Shown here: positions 8,313-16,844 of the stretch, one piece after another
Numbering within the stretch: the first letter of the stretch is position 1
How the letters are laid out: every line of letters starts with the position of its first letter
DNA from: Scatomorpha sp964367935
Lineage (GTDB): Bacteria > Bacillota > Clostridia > Oscillospirales > Oscillospiraceae
Length of the DNA: 64,000 nt
Reading direction: 5' to 3'
Assembly (NCBI GenBank): GCA_964367935.1
Contig: CAYIYZ010000006.1
Coordinates: 67,684-131,683 of the forward strand
Translations under genes and position numbers: made by a program
The notes under the pieces: generated by a model
The model's input: the letters and a program-made list of their open reading frames with translations, nothing else
Told to the model about the DNA's origin: nothing
Databases searched by the model: none

Positions 8313-8328
8313 CGTTGTCTAAACAACG
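8313..8328. promoter_or_regulatory. Palindromic operator for the Crp/Fnr regulator
   Basis: CGTTGT-CTAA-ACAACG is a perfect inverted repeat around a 4-base centre, the size and form of a Crp/Fnr site. It lies 12 bases upstream of the regulator's start codon. Relative to the plus-strand promoter below, its centre falls at -41.5. Confidence 0.7.
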
Positions 8329-8349
8329 GTAATGTTATTTTAATTATAC

Positions 8350-8355
8350 TATAAT
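8350..8355 (+). promoter_or_regulatory. -10 box of the ferredoxin-like gene, activator-dependent type
   Basis: TATAAT at 8350-8355 has no -35 match at the right distance (8327-8332 reads CGGTAA). With transcription starting near 8362, the 8313-8328 palindrome is centred at -41.5, the class II activator position known for CRP and FNR. This suggests that the Crp/Fnr regulator activates the ferredoxin-like gene. Confidence 0.5.
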
Positions 8356-8439
8356 ATGCGTAAAGTAGTCAACGAGGCCGGTAAATACAAAAGTTGAACA
8401 ACAATGAATCTAAAAATAAATTAATTGGGAGAATAAAAA

Positions 8440-9105
8440 ATGAGTAAGAAGATTATTAAAATTGATGAAGAGAAATGTGTGGGCTGTGGTCTCTGTGCCA
8501 ATGCTTGCAAACAAAGCGCTATTGAAATCATTGACGGAAAAGCTAAGGTTACTCGTGAGGATTATTGTGATGGCATTGGAAATTGTCTGCCTGTTTGCCC
8601 TGTTAATGCTATTAGTTTTTCTGACAAGGATGTTGCTGACAAAGATGTAAAACCTTTGCCTTGCGGTTGCCCGGGCAGTAATTCGAAAGAGCTAACACCT
8701 GTAGTGCAAGAGCCTGATAATTTTATGAGCAAGCCTAAATCTCAACTTAGACAATGGCCTGTGCAAATAAAACTCGTACCGGAAAATGCACCTTACTTTA
8801 ACAATGCGCATCTGTTGATCGCTGCAGACTGCTCAGCATATTCTTATGCCAATTTCCATAACGAATTTATGAGAAATAAAGTAACATTAATTGGATGTCC
8901 TAAACTTGACGATGGCGACTACTCTGATAAACTTACCCGAATTATAGAAAGAAACAACATTAAAAGCGTTACCGTAGTTCGCATGGAAGTCCCTTGTTGC
9001 GGCGGGATTGAAAACGCCACAGTGGACGCACTCAAGGCAAGTGGAAAATTCATCCCATGGCAAATAGTGACTATATCAACGGATGGTATGATTATAGACA
9101 ATTAG
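8440..9105 (+). CDS. Ferredoxin-like 4Fe-4S protein with C-terminal domain
   Basis: A 221-residue protein. The N-terminal 60 residues hold a dicluster ferredoxin fold: CVGCGLCANAC (CxxCxxCxxxC) followed by YCDGIGNCLPVCP. The middle contains a second cysteine pair (LPCGCPGS), and the C-terminal 110 residues (LIAADCSAYSYANFHNEFMR, LIGCPKLDD, EVPCCGG) form a domain often fused to such ferredoxins in anaerobes, of unknown role. It is probably an electron carrier or redox sensor in the cytoplasm. It is divergent from the Crp/Fnr gene and likely under its control; in other anaerobes such pairs accompany hybrid-cluster protein (hcp), which is not in this window. Confidence 0.85.
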   Translation: MSKKIIKIDEEKCVGCGLCANACKQSAIEIIDGKAKVTREDYCDGIGNCLPVCPVNAISFSDKDVADKDVKPLPCGCPGSNSKELTPVVQEPDNFMSKPKSQLRQWPVQIKLVPENAPYFNNAHLLIAADCSAYSYANFHNEFMRNKVTLIGCPKLDDGDYSDKLTRIIERNNIKSVTVVRMEVPCCGGIENATVDALKASGKFIPWQIVTISTDGMIIDN

Positions 9106-9218
9106 CCCTTCACTATTAAATGCGATTTCTTTCAACTTTCTTTTAATTTTCCTAAACGAAACTTTTATTTTCTGAAATATAATTGTATACTAAAGATATA
9201 TTATAGCGGAGGTGCTCT

Positions 9219-9899
9219 ATGAAAATATTGGTTGTCGATGATGAAAAGGATATTAGAGGACTTATAAAACTTTATTTGGCAAATGAAAATTATGAGCTCA
9301 TTGAGGCTGAAAACGGCATTGAGGCGCTCTCGATTCTTGATGACACCTTCGACCTCGTTCTTCTCGATGTAATGATGCCGAAAATGGACGGCATTCAAAC
9401 TTGCATTGAAATCAGGAAGACCCTCAACACCCCTATCATCTTCCTAACTGCAAAATCAGAAGACATGGATAAGTACACCGGCTTCACCTCAGGCGGTGAC
9501 GATTATATCACAAAGCCCTTTAACCCTATAGACCTCACGTCTCGTATAAAAGCCCAGATTAGAAGATACAGAACTTATACCGGAAATACTCTGAACTCGG
9601 ACGAGGTGACCTTGGGGAACCTAACCGTAAATCTTGTCGCTAAAACAGTGCAAAAAAATGAGGAAGTCATTAAGCTGACTAAAATCGAATTTTCTATTTT
9701 AGAGCTGTTCTTAAGTAACAGGAGACGTGTATTCAGTCTGGAGCAAATCTATACTCGCGTTTGGGGTGAGGATAGTGTATTAAACGCCGAAAGCACCGTT
9801 TCGGTCCATATCAGAAATCTGAGAAATAAAATCGAAGATGATATAACTAAGCCTCAATATATAAAAACTGTTTGGGGGAGCGGTTATCGTGTGGATTAA
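9219..9899 (+). CDS. OmpR-family response regulator
   Basis: A 226-residue DNA-binding response regulator. The receiver starts MKILVVDDEKDIRGLIKLYL, with the phosphorylated aspartate in LVLLDVMMPKMDG near residue 51 and the lysine in DDYITKPFN. The winged-helix output domain ends VWGSGYRVD. A GGAGGTGC ribosome binding site precedes the ATG. The kinase gene downstream overlaps by 11 bases, and the ABC exporter genes follow on the same strand, so it probably controls that exporter. T-rich repeats resembling CTTTCTTTTA precede both this gene and the exporter operon and might be its binding sites. Confidence 0.92.
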   Translation: MKILVVDDEKDIRGLIKLYLANENYELIEAENGIEALSILDDTFDLVLLDVMMPKMDGIQTCIEIRKTLNTPIIFLTAKSEDMDKYTGFTSGGDDYITKPFNPIDLTSRIKAQIRRYRTYTGNTLNSDEVTLGNLTVNLVAKTVQKNEEVIKLTKIEFSILELFLSNRRRVFSLEQIYTRVWGEDSVLNAESTVSVHIRNLRNKIEDDITKPQYIKTVWGSGYRVD

Positions 9900-11187
9900 A
9901 AAAATTGCAACTTCGCTTTATGTTTCATTTTTGATGAAGACAATTATTTCTGCGCTCATTAGTTTATTGATTTTTGGATTGCTAGCTACTCTTACACAAA
10001 CCTATATTGGAATTAAAAACACTCAAAACCAAGATCAAATTCGCTTAGAAAGTGATGCTATTGCAAGGGATATACTTGAACAAATTGCCGAGGGCAACAT
10101 GACATTTTCACAAGCAGATGAAATGAGTTTTGATAGTCTGCCCACCTATCAAGTGATATTTATCAAAAATCAGCATTTGACACAATCTGTGGTTGATGGA
10201 CTCAGTCAAGAAAGTGTATTTGGATATGACGTAGAATTTGCAGACGCTTCTGGGCAAATGTATATAAATGTGTATGGTTTGGAAACAAAGGGAACTATTT
10301 ATTATATTGTATCTGCTGTAATTAGTGTAATATGCTTTTTAGTTTTAGTTATTAATTTCATTGTTAAAGAGATTTTTTATTTAAAGGAAATTGAAAGTGG
10401 GATAAAAACTATTGCGACCGAAGACATTTTATATAAAATACCCATTAAAGGAAAAAACGAGCTCGCTCGTCTTGCAATGAACATCAACAGTATGGGAGAT
10501 TCATTATATGACAGCAGGAGAAAAGAGCGTCAAGACGAAATAAATCAAAGGCTTTTAATAACTAATATGTCACATGATTTAAAAACTCCACTCACATCAA
10601 TGATTGGTTATATAGATGTAATAAAAAACAAGTTGTCAAAAGAAGATGAACTATATGCTTATGCTGACATTGCAAAAGAAAATGGAAATCGCCTTGAAAA
10701 ACTTATCGCTGACCTATTTTTATACAGTAAGCTGATTAGTGGTGATATGCCAGTAAATATGCAAGCTATTGATATAAACTTAATGCTCACACAAATACTT
10801 GAAATAAGAATTGAAAACATTGTTTTTAGTAGCGAAAGCAAAGAGTTGAAGTCTAATATTGACCCAGAAAAATTTCACCGTGTTATTGATAATTTAATTA
10901 GCAACGCCAACAAATACGGCGTTTTGGACAGGCCCATAATTATAGAGATTAAATACGACCAAAACAATATCATAATTAATATTCAAAATGAAACGGAAGA
11001 CGACCTTACCGACAAGATTAAAAATATTTCAAAAAGACTGTATACAGCGCACGAGGACAGGGCAAACGGTTCGTCGGGGCTTGGGTTGTCAATTGCAACC
11101 GAACTTATCAAAACTATGGACGGAACGCTTTGTTTTAAGTTCGACAATAGAATTTTTACCGCAACAGTTAAACTGCCGATAGTTTAA
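9889..11187 (+). CDS. Sensor histidine kinase paired with the upstream regulator
   Basis: A 432-residue kinase with TM1 at about residues 18-40, a short extracytoplasmic loop of about 100 residues, TM2 at about 143-163, HAMP, HisKA with the histidine in TNMSHDLKTPLTSMIGY near residue 230, and HATPase with N box (NLISNANKYGV) and G box (GSSGLGLSIATEL). The GTG start overlaps the regulator's 3' end. The compact sensor and the neighbouring ABC transporter fit systems that sense and export peptide antibiotics or envelope toxins. That role is inferred from gene order only. Confidence 0.9.
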   Translation: MWIKKIATSLYVSFLMKTIISALISLLIFGLLATLTQTYIGIKNTQNQDQIRLESDAIARDILEQIAEGNMTFSQADEMSFDSLPTYQVIFIKNQHLTQSVVDGLSQESVFGYDVEFADASGQMYINVYGLETKGTIYYIVSAVISVICFLVLVINFIVKEIFYLKEIESGIKTIATEDILYKIPIKGKNELARLAMNINSMGDSLYDSRRKERQDEINQRLLITNMSHDLKTPLTSMIGYIDVIKNKLSKEDELYAYADIAKENGNRLEKLIADLFLYSKLISGDMPVNMQAIDINLMLTQILEIRIENIVFSSESKELKSNIDPEKFHRVIDNLISNANKYGVLDRPIIIEIKYDQNNIIINIQNETEDDLTDKIKNISKRLYTAHEDRANGSSGLGLSIATELIKTMDGTLCFKFDNRIFTATVKLPIV

Positions 11188-11206
11188 TTTCTTTTATCTT
11201 TCTTTC

Positions 11207-11250
11207 AAAATCCTTTTAAGTTTCTTTTAGAAAACCTAAAAGGATTTTTT
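11207..11250 (+). terminator. Terminator after the kinase gene
   Basis: AAAATCCTTTTA (11207-11218) pairs with TAAAAGGATTTT (11237-11248) and continues into a T run. It separates the two-component genes from the ABC genes, which would then need their own promoter. Confidence 0.75.
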
Positions 11251-11342
11251 ATTATGTATTTTATAATATAAATATAGCAAAAATAAATGTAAACAATTAA
11301 ATCCGTTTTATAGACAGCGGTTTTTTAAAGAAAGGTGATATT

Positions 11343-12068
11343 ATGCAAAATGTATTAACAGTAAAAAATGCTACAAAAAAAATCGCAGATAAAATAATTA
11401 TCGAAGATATATCAGTTTCAGTAAACGAAGGAGATGTGCTTGGTTTTTTAGGTCCAAATGGTGCAGGCAAAACCACTTTGATTAAAATGATGACCGGGCT
11501 TTATAGCATAACAGGTGGCGAGATTTCTGTTATGGGTGTGAATATGAAAAATGACACTGTGAAGGCATTAAGCCATATCGGTGCTGTTATCGAAAACCCT
11601 GAAATGTACGGATATTTAAGTGGTATAGACAACTTAAAACTTTGGGCAAATATGCACAATGGCGTTACAAAAGAGCGAATTGCAGAGGTTGTTAAACTTG
11701 TAAAACTTGAAAACAGAATAAAGGATAAAGTAAGCAAATATTCTCTTGGAATGAAACAACGACTCGGAATTGCACAGGCACTGCTTCATAAACCGAAACT
11801 ACTAATTTTAGATGAGCCGACAAACGGACTTGACCCTATGGGTATTAAAGAACTTCGTGATATGATACTAATGCTTGCCGAAACAGAAAAAATAGGCGTG
11901 TTTGTTTCAAGTCATATCTTGGGAGAAATGGAAGCGATGTGCAATAAGTTTTGCATAATTGACGAGGGTAAAACTGTGTTTATCTGCAACCGAGATGAGC
12001 TTTCTCAAGGTGAGCTTGAAGAAAAGTTCTTAAAAATAACAAGTGGTTCAAAAGACCAAATTAGATAG
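11343..12068 (+). CDS. ABC transporter ATP-binding protein (export type)
   Basis: A 241-residue nucleotide-binding subunit with Walker A (GPNGAGKTT), ABC signature (YSLGMKQRLGIAQALLHKPK), Walker B (LLILDEPTNGLDP) and H-loop (SSHILGEME). It matches the class that pairs with ABC-2-type permeases, including bacteriocin-immunity and drug exporters. A GAAAGGTGAT ribosome binding site precedes the ATG. The permease gene follows after 14 bases. Confidence 0.92.
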   Translation: MQNVLTVKNATKKIADKIIIEDISVSVNEGDVLGFLGPNGAGKTTLIKMMTGLYSITGGEISVMGVNMKNDTVKALSHIGAVIENPEMYGYLSGIDNLKLWANMHNGVTKERIAEVVKLVKLENRIKDKVSKYSLGMKQRLGIAQALLHKPKLLILDEPTNGLDPMGIKELRDMILMLAETEKIGVFVSSHILGEMEAMCNKFCIIDEGKTVFICNRDELSQGELEEKFLKITSGSKDQIR

Positions 12069-12082
12069 ATTAGGAGATAAAT

Positions 12083-13711
12083 ATGTTTAATAAATTAGTC
12101 AAAAACGAGCTTACAAAGCAGTTTAAGAAAAAAGGAATAGTAATTTTTACAGCTTTAATTTTGTTACTCTCTGTTGTCTCACCTGTTATAATCAAGTATA
12201 TTGACGACAAATCAATCGAAGATGTTGATATGAGCGTAACAGGTTACAATATGGAATTTATAGAAGAAGAACTCGCAAAACCCGTAACAACGGTTGCTGA
12301 AAAAGCAAACCATCTTGTTCACACAGGTAGAAAAAACAATTTGTTAATGATACAACAGTTAACACTCGTAGACAATGATTGGCGAGCACCACTTATTGAC
12401 TTGCATGAAAGAACTGCAATAAACTCAGAATATGTAAATGCTATGATTGATGGCATGACCTTTGAGGAAATAAAATTACATGGCGATAGTTTTGATTATA
12501 ACTTGCTCGAAAGTCTAGCTGATGCATCAACTGAGCAGTTAACAGAAGCTTACAATAATTTGAACGCTGAGATGTCAAATTATGCTGAAATTATGATTAA
12601 CAGTGATTATGTAGCTGGTACGGAAATATTTATACAGATGAATGAAGAAGTTATTGCTATTAAAGAGATAGAGCTTGAAGAGCTTTACGAACAGCCACAA
12701 GATGACTTTGTGATTTCAGATATTCAATTTACTGAGCAATTAATTAAAAGACTAGAAACTGAAAACGAAATACTACAAATGCGTATTGATATGGGGATTC
12801 CTTATGACGACTATGATTGGAAGAGCCAAACATTAGATAGTATGGTATTTTACAATAATGGAATAAATGAAATTATTATGAGCGAGGGCGAGTTTTCTGT
12901 ATATGGTTTTAGTAATGCTGACACTTATGAGGAATATGTAACTCTTGCAAATCTTAAAATTGATACTCGCAAAGACAGGTTATCTGAACTTTATCATTCA
13001 CTAGAAGTAGGCGAGCCTGCTTATGAACTAATGGTTGATGCGAGAGTAAGCACAAATACTTCACTTGAAATATCAGTTATTGCTATTACCACTTTGCTTA
13101 TCTTTATGGGTTGTGGTATTATGTCCAGCGAATTTTCAAAGGGTACAATAAGAATGCTTGTTGCAAGACCTGTTAAGCGCTCGTCAATATTTTTTGCAAA
13201 ACTCACATCGCTTGTGATTGTAGGACTAGGACTTGTGATTGTTTCTGCTGTGATTAGTACGATTACCTCTGGAATTATATTTGGTTTCTCTGACTTTGGA
13301 ATAGATGTTGCAAAATCATCTGGTGATATTTTGAGCACATATAACTACTTCTACTTTCTTGCAAGCGAAATAGTTGTAACACTTGGTGGTATGGCACTTG
13401 TCATTGCATTACTCATAACACTATCAACAATTACAAGAAGCGCAATATTCTCACTTGGTTTTACAATGTTACTTTATATGCTATCAGCACCTATAGGAGC
13501 ATTTTTCATTTCGTCAGAGCTTGTAAGAAACAGTATTCTCCCATATATGAATGTCGGCATGATTAGATTAGTCCCTGACTTGTACAACAGCGTTTGGGGC
13601 ATGGGATATGACCTTAACCTAACTCTCGGCGCTATATCTATGTTAGCTCTTGCCGCTGTAATCAGCACAGTCGGCTGCATAGTGTTCGTAAAAAAAGACA
13701 TTCGAAACTAA
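12083..13711 (+). CDS. ABC-2-type transporter permease
   Basis: A 542-residue membrane subunit for the ATPase upstream. One membrane segment lies near residues 18-36, then a long hydrophilic extracytoplasmic region to about 330, then five to six segments (for example VIAITTLLIFMGCGIMSSEF, IVGLGLVIVSAVISTIT, ITLSTITRSAIFSLGFTMLL). This is the layout of ABC-2 exporters with a large external domain. Substrate is unknown; the neighbouring two-component system suggests a toxic peptide or envelope stressor. A strong hairpin follows the stop. Confidence 0.87.
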   Translation: MFNKLVKNELTKQFKKKGIVIFTALILLLSVVSPVIIKYIDDKSIEDVDMSVTGYNMEFIEEELAKPVTTVAEKANHLVHTGRKNNLLMIQQLTLVDNDWRAPLIDLHERTAINSEYVNAMIDGMTFEEIKLHGDSFDYNLLESLADASTEQLTEAYNNLNAEMSNYAEIMINSDYVAGTEIFIQMNEEVIAIKEIELEELYEQPQDDFVISDIQFTEQLIKRLETENEILQMRIDMGIPYDDYDWKSQTLDSMVFYNNGINEIIMSEGEFSVYGFSNADTYEEYVTLANLKIDTRKDRLSELYHSLEVGEPAYELMVDARVSTNTSLEISVIAITTLLIFMGCGIMSSEFSKGTIRMLVARPVKRSSIFFAKLTSLVIVGLGLVIVSAVISTITSGIIFGFSDFGIDVAKSSGDILSTYNYFYFLASEIVVTLGGMALVIALLITLSTITRSAIFSLGFTMLLYMLSAPIGAFFISSELVRNSILPYMNVGMIRLVPDLYNSVWGMGYDLNLTLGAISMLALAAVISTVGCIVFVKKDIRN

Positions 13712-13730
13712 GTTCTGAAGTTCACTTCAA

Positions 13731-13771
13731 ATAAAGGCACATGTGGAGATTATGCTCACATGTGCCTTTAT
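13731..13771 (+). terminator. Strong hairpin after the ABC permease
   Basis: ATAAAGGCACATGTG (13731-13745) pairs perfectly with CACATGTGCCTTTAT (13757-13771), an 11-base loop between. The following T content is modest (TCGTTCTT). Confidence 0.8.
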
Positions 13772-13909
13772 CGTTCTTAAAACACTTGCGTATTTCGACA
13801 AAATTCGATATACTTTAAGCGATGAGTATTGAGCAGAAGACTTTACCTCAAGCTTGAAAATACTAAGTTTATCACACAGCACATGGCTATGATACGAAAG
13901 GACTATTAA

Positions 13910-14764
13910 ATGGTTAAAATTATTACCGATTCGTCTCCACTATTCACGAAAGAAGAGGCGATTAAGTTGGGCTTTAAGGCAATCCCTCTATGTATAAGCA
14001 TAGGAGATTGGACATTCCGAGACTTGGAGATAGACACTAAGGATTTCTATCAAAAAATTTCAGAAGGATTTGTCCCTAAGTCCTCACAACCTCCTATCGG
14101 AGAAGTTATCAGCGCTTACGAGGAAAACCCAAATGATGAAATAATCAATATCGCTATGGCTGATGGATTGTCAGGCACATATCAAAGTGCTTGCTCCGCA
14201 AAAACAATGGTGGGTAACAGTGATAATATTACAGTTATCAACAGTAAAACTCTTTGTGGACCACACCGCTATATCATCGAACAGGCCTTGAAAATGTCTA
14301 AAATGGGTAAAAGCAAAATAGAAATCATTGAGTTAATTGAAAAGTTAGCAAACAGCGCCGGCTCTTTTTTGCTACCACAAGATTTTTCTTATCTTAAAAG
14401 AGGTGGCCGACTCACACCCTTAGCCGCAACTTTCGGGGGACTATTTAATCTAAAGCCAATAATGAAACAAACACCTGATGGAAAGCAAATAGAAAAGGTA
14501 ACAGTCAAAAGATCATTCTCATCCGCTATTTCTTTCGTGATTAACAACTTAAAGAGAATATGCATTGATGATAAACACATTATTTATATTAGTCATGCAA
14601 ACGTTCTTAAAGATGCAAAGCAAGCAAAAGCCGCTTTTGAAAGTGCTTTCCCAAAAACTGAAATTCAAATGTTCGATCTAAGCCCTGCTTTTATTACACA
14701 GGGCGGGCCGGCTTGCATCGCTATCCAGTATATCAAAAAGCAGGCCGCTCTTGGCAACGCATAA
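13910..14764 (+). CDS. DegV-family fatty-acid-binding protein
   Basis: A 284-residue DegV protein beginning MVKIITDSSPLFTKEEAIKL. DegV/FakB proteins bind a fatty acid and present it to a kinase; the pocket motifs DGLSGTYQSA and the 'LPQDFSYLKRGGRLTPLAA' stretch are present. The ribosome binding site is GAAAGGA. It stands alone between two terminators; no DAK/FakA kinase gene is in the window. A second DegV protein, not closely similar, is at 33029-33877. Confidence 0.88.
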   Translation: MVKIITDSSPLFTKEEAIKLGFKAIPLCISIGDWTFRDLEIDTKDFYQKISEGFVPKSSQPPIGEVISAYEENPNDEIINIAMADGLSGTYQSACSAKTMVGNSDNITVINSKTLCGPHRYIIEQALKMSKMGKSKIEIIELIEKLANSAGSFLLPQDFSYLKRGGRLTPLAATFGGLFNLKPIMKQTPDGKQIEKVTVKRSFSSAISFVINNLKRICIDDKHIIYISHANVLKDAKQAKAAFESAFPKTEIQMFDLSPAFITQGGPACIAIQYIKKQAALGNA

Positions 14765-14777
14765 ATAAACCACATAA

Positions 14778-14820
14778 GAAAACTCACAAACCGGTCTTAA
14801 CACCAAGTTTGTGAGTTTTT
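14778..14820. terminator. Bidirectional terminator between degV and oppF
   Basis: AAAACTCACAAAC (14779-14791) pairs with GTTTGTGAGTTTT (14807-14819). It is flanked by A and T runs and lies between convergent genes, so it can serve both. Confidence 0.88.
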
Positions 14821-14830
14821 ATTTTAGCTC

Positions 14831-15781
14831 TTATCTATTCTCAGCAAGTTGACGCTCATACTTCTCGCGTTCCTTCGTATTGCAGAGCACAAAATGTCCC
14901 TCTGACAGTTCTTGCCACTTTGGTGGCTCCACATCATACTCATGTATGGAAGGATCGTAAACTGTAAGCACTTTATTGCGCTCATGCTCGGGATCCGGCT
15001 GGGGTATCGCCGATAGTAAGGCCTGAGTATATGGATGCAGAGGATTTTTGAAAATTTCTTCTGTCTCAGCCATCTCCACAATCTTACCCTTATAAATAAC
15101 AGCAAGACGATCCGTTATAAAACGTACTACCGAAAGATCATGTGCAATAAAGAGGTATGTCAGCCCCTTTTTCTTCTGCAAGTCACTCAGCAAATTCAGT
15201 ACCTGAGCACGCACAGAAACATCTAGCGCTGAAATTGGCTCGTCAGCAACAATTAGCTCCGGTTCCATAACCAAAACACGTGCTATACCTATGCGCTGAC
15301 GCTGTCCACCCGAAAATTCATGTGGGAAACGACTTGAAAACTCAGGTAACAGTCCCACCTCAAGCAAAGCACGATTAACCGTCTCTCGCACATTAGCCTG
15401 ATCTATCTTGCCGCTCAAATTGTGCAGCCCCTCCGCTATGATATAATCCACCTTTGCACGCTCATTCAAACTCGCCATAGGGTCTTGGAATATCATCTGT
15501 ATGCCGCGTATAACCTCACGGTCAAGCTCTTTGCTTATTTTGCCATTAATCTTATTGCCCTTAAACAAAATTTCGCCCTGCGCAGTATCATTGATGCGCA
15601 TGATGGCACGTCCAATAGTCGTCTTACCCGAGCCTGACTCGCCAACAAGTCCAAAGGTCTCGCCCCTATAAATCTCGAAGTTAACACTATCAACAGCTAC
15701 GAATTTATTTTTCTTCGTGCCGAAAGTGACAGAAAGATCTTTAACCTCCAACAGTGGCTCGGCATTCTTATAATCTACCAT
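14831..15781 (-). CDS. oppF: Oligopeptide ABC transporter ATP-binding protein OppF
   Basis: A 316-residue ATPase of the dipeptide/oligopeptide importer. Walker A is GESGSGKTTIG, the signature FSGGQRQRIGIARVL, and Walker B ELIVADEPISALDVS; the C-terminal oligo/HPY extension (LHPYTQALLSAIPQPDPEHE) is typical of OppF. I start at the ATG at 15779-15781, which has a perfect AAGGAGG site and begins just past the oppD stop; a longer frame would start inside oppD. It is the last gene of the operon. Confidence 0.93.
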   Translation of the reverse strand: MVDYKNAEPLLEVKDLSVTFGTKKNKFVAVDSVNFEIYRGETFGLVGESGSGKTTIGRAIMRINDTAQGEILFKGNKINGKISKELDREVIRGIQMIFQDPMASLNERAKVDYIIAEGLHNLSGKIDQANVRETVNRALLEVGLLPEFSSRFPHEFSGGQRQRIGIARVLVMEPELIVADEPISALDVSVRAQVLNLLSDLQKKKGLTYLFIAHDLSVVRFITDRLAVIYKGKIVEMAETEEIFKNPLHPYTQALLSAIPQPDPEHERNKVLTVYDPSIHEYDVEPPKWQELSEGHFVLCNTKEREKYERQLAENR

Positions 15782-15782
15782 G

Positions 15783-16832
15783 TTATTGATCCTCCTTGCT
15801 TTTCTGGCGAACCGCTTTATCAAAACAGGGTCGCTCTACCTTCGGTGCACGCTCATCCAACAGCCATGTCCGTGCTTTATGCATTGGTGTAATCTCAAAA
15901 TACGGTGGGCGCTCCTCAAAATCTATGGCCAAAGGCTTAGGGTTACGTGGCGCAAAGGCATCACCCTTAATCTCCGCAAAGAGATTGGGCGGTGTTCCCG
16001 CAATTGAGTAGAGTGGCTCTCCCTTGACTCCGAGCTGTGGCAAGGATGACAGTAATGCCCATGTATAGGGGTGCTGTGCATTATAGAATATATCTTCACA
16101 CAGTCCTACCTCTACTATATCGCCGGCATACATAACAGCGACACGGTCAGCAACATTTGCAACCACACCCAAATCATGTGTGATAAATATTATTGTTAGG
16201 CTATACTTCTTCTGTAGTTCCTTCAATAAGCTGAGGATTTGTGCCTGCATGGTCACGTCAAGTGCCGTAGTTGGCTCGTCACAAATAAGAACCTCAGGGT
16301 TGCAAGCTATAGAGATAGCTATAACAACACGCTGTCTCATACCACCTGAAAACTCATGCGGATACTGCTTATAACGTTTCTCGGGCATGGGAATGCCGAC
16401 GTCTTCTAGTATACCCAATACACACTGACGAGCTTCGGCACCTTTAAGTCCACGATGCAAAACCACGGCTTCTAATATCTGCTTACCTATTGTTTTCAGT
16501 GGATTCAAGCCTGTCATTGGATCTTGGAACACCATAGATATTTTCTTGCCGCGTATTGTAAGCCACTGCTTTTCTGTATTAAATGTAGCGAGATCCTGTC
16601 CGTCATAGAGTATTTGACCATTGTCAACACTGCCATTGGCGTCAAGCAGACCCATAAAAGACTTACTGAACACCGACTTTCCCGAGCCGGACTCGCCCAC
16701 TACCGCAAGTGTTTCGCCCCTATACAAATCGAGAGATACATTGCGTATGGCGGTCAGCACCCTACCACGCAGCTTAAAACTTATGACGAGATCACGTACC
16801 TCAACAACTTTTTCACATGTATTATAGTCCAT
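15783..16832 (-). CDS. oppD: Oligopeptide ABC transporter ATP-binding protein OppD
   Basis: A 349-residue ATPase with Walker A GESGSGKSVFSKS, signature FSGGMRQRVVIAISIACNPE, Walker B VLICDEPTTALDVT and the C-terminal region that includes HPYTWALLSSLPQLGVKGEP LYSIAGTPP, characteristic of OppD. It follows oppC by 12 bases with a GTAAGGAG site. With OppF it powers peptide import. Confidence 0.94.
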   Translation of the reverse strand: MDYNTCEKVVEVRDLVISFKLRGRVLTAIRNVSLDLYRGETLAVVGESGSGKSVFSKSFMGLLDANGSVDNGQILYDGQDLATFNTEKQWLTIRGKKISMVFQDPMTGLNPLKTIGKQILEAVVLHRGLKGAEARQCVLGILEDVGIPMPEKRYKQYPHEFSGGMRQRVVIAISIACNPEVLICDEPTTALDVTMQAQILSLLKELQKKYSLTIIFITHDLGVVANVADRVAVMYAGDIVEVGLCEDIFYNAQHPYTWALLSSLPQLGVKGEPLYSIAGTPPNLFAEIKGDAFAPRNPKPLAIDFEERPPYFEITPMHKARTWLLDERAPKVERPCFDKAVRQKSKEDQ

Positions 16833-16844
16833 ATTTTACGCTCC

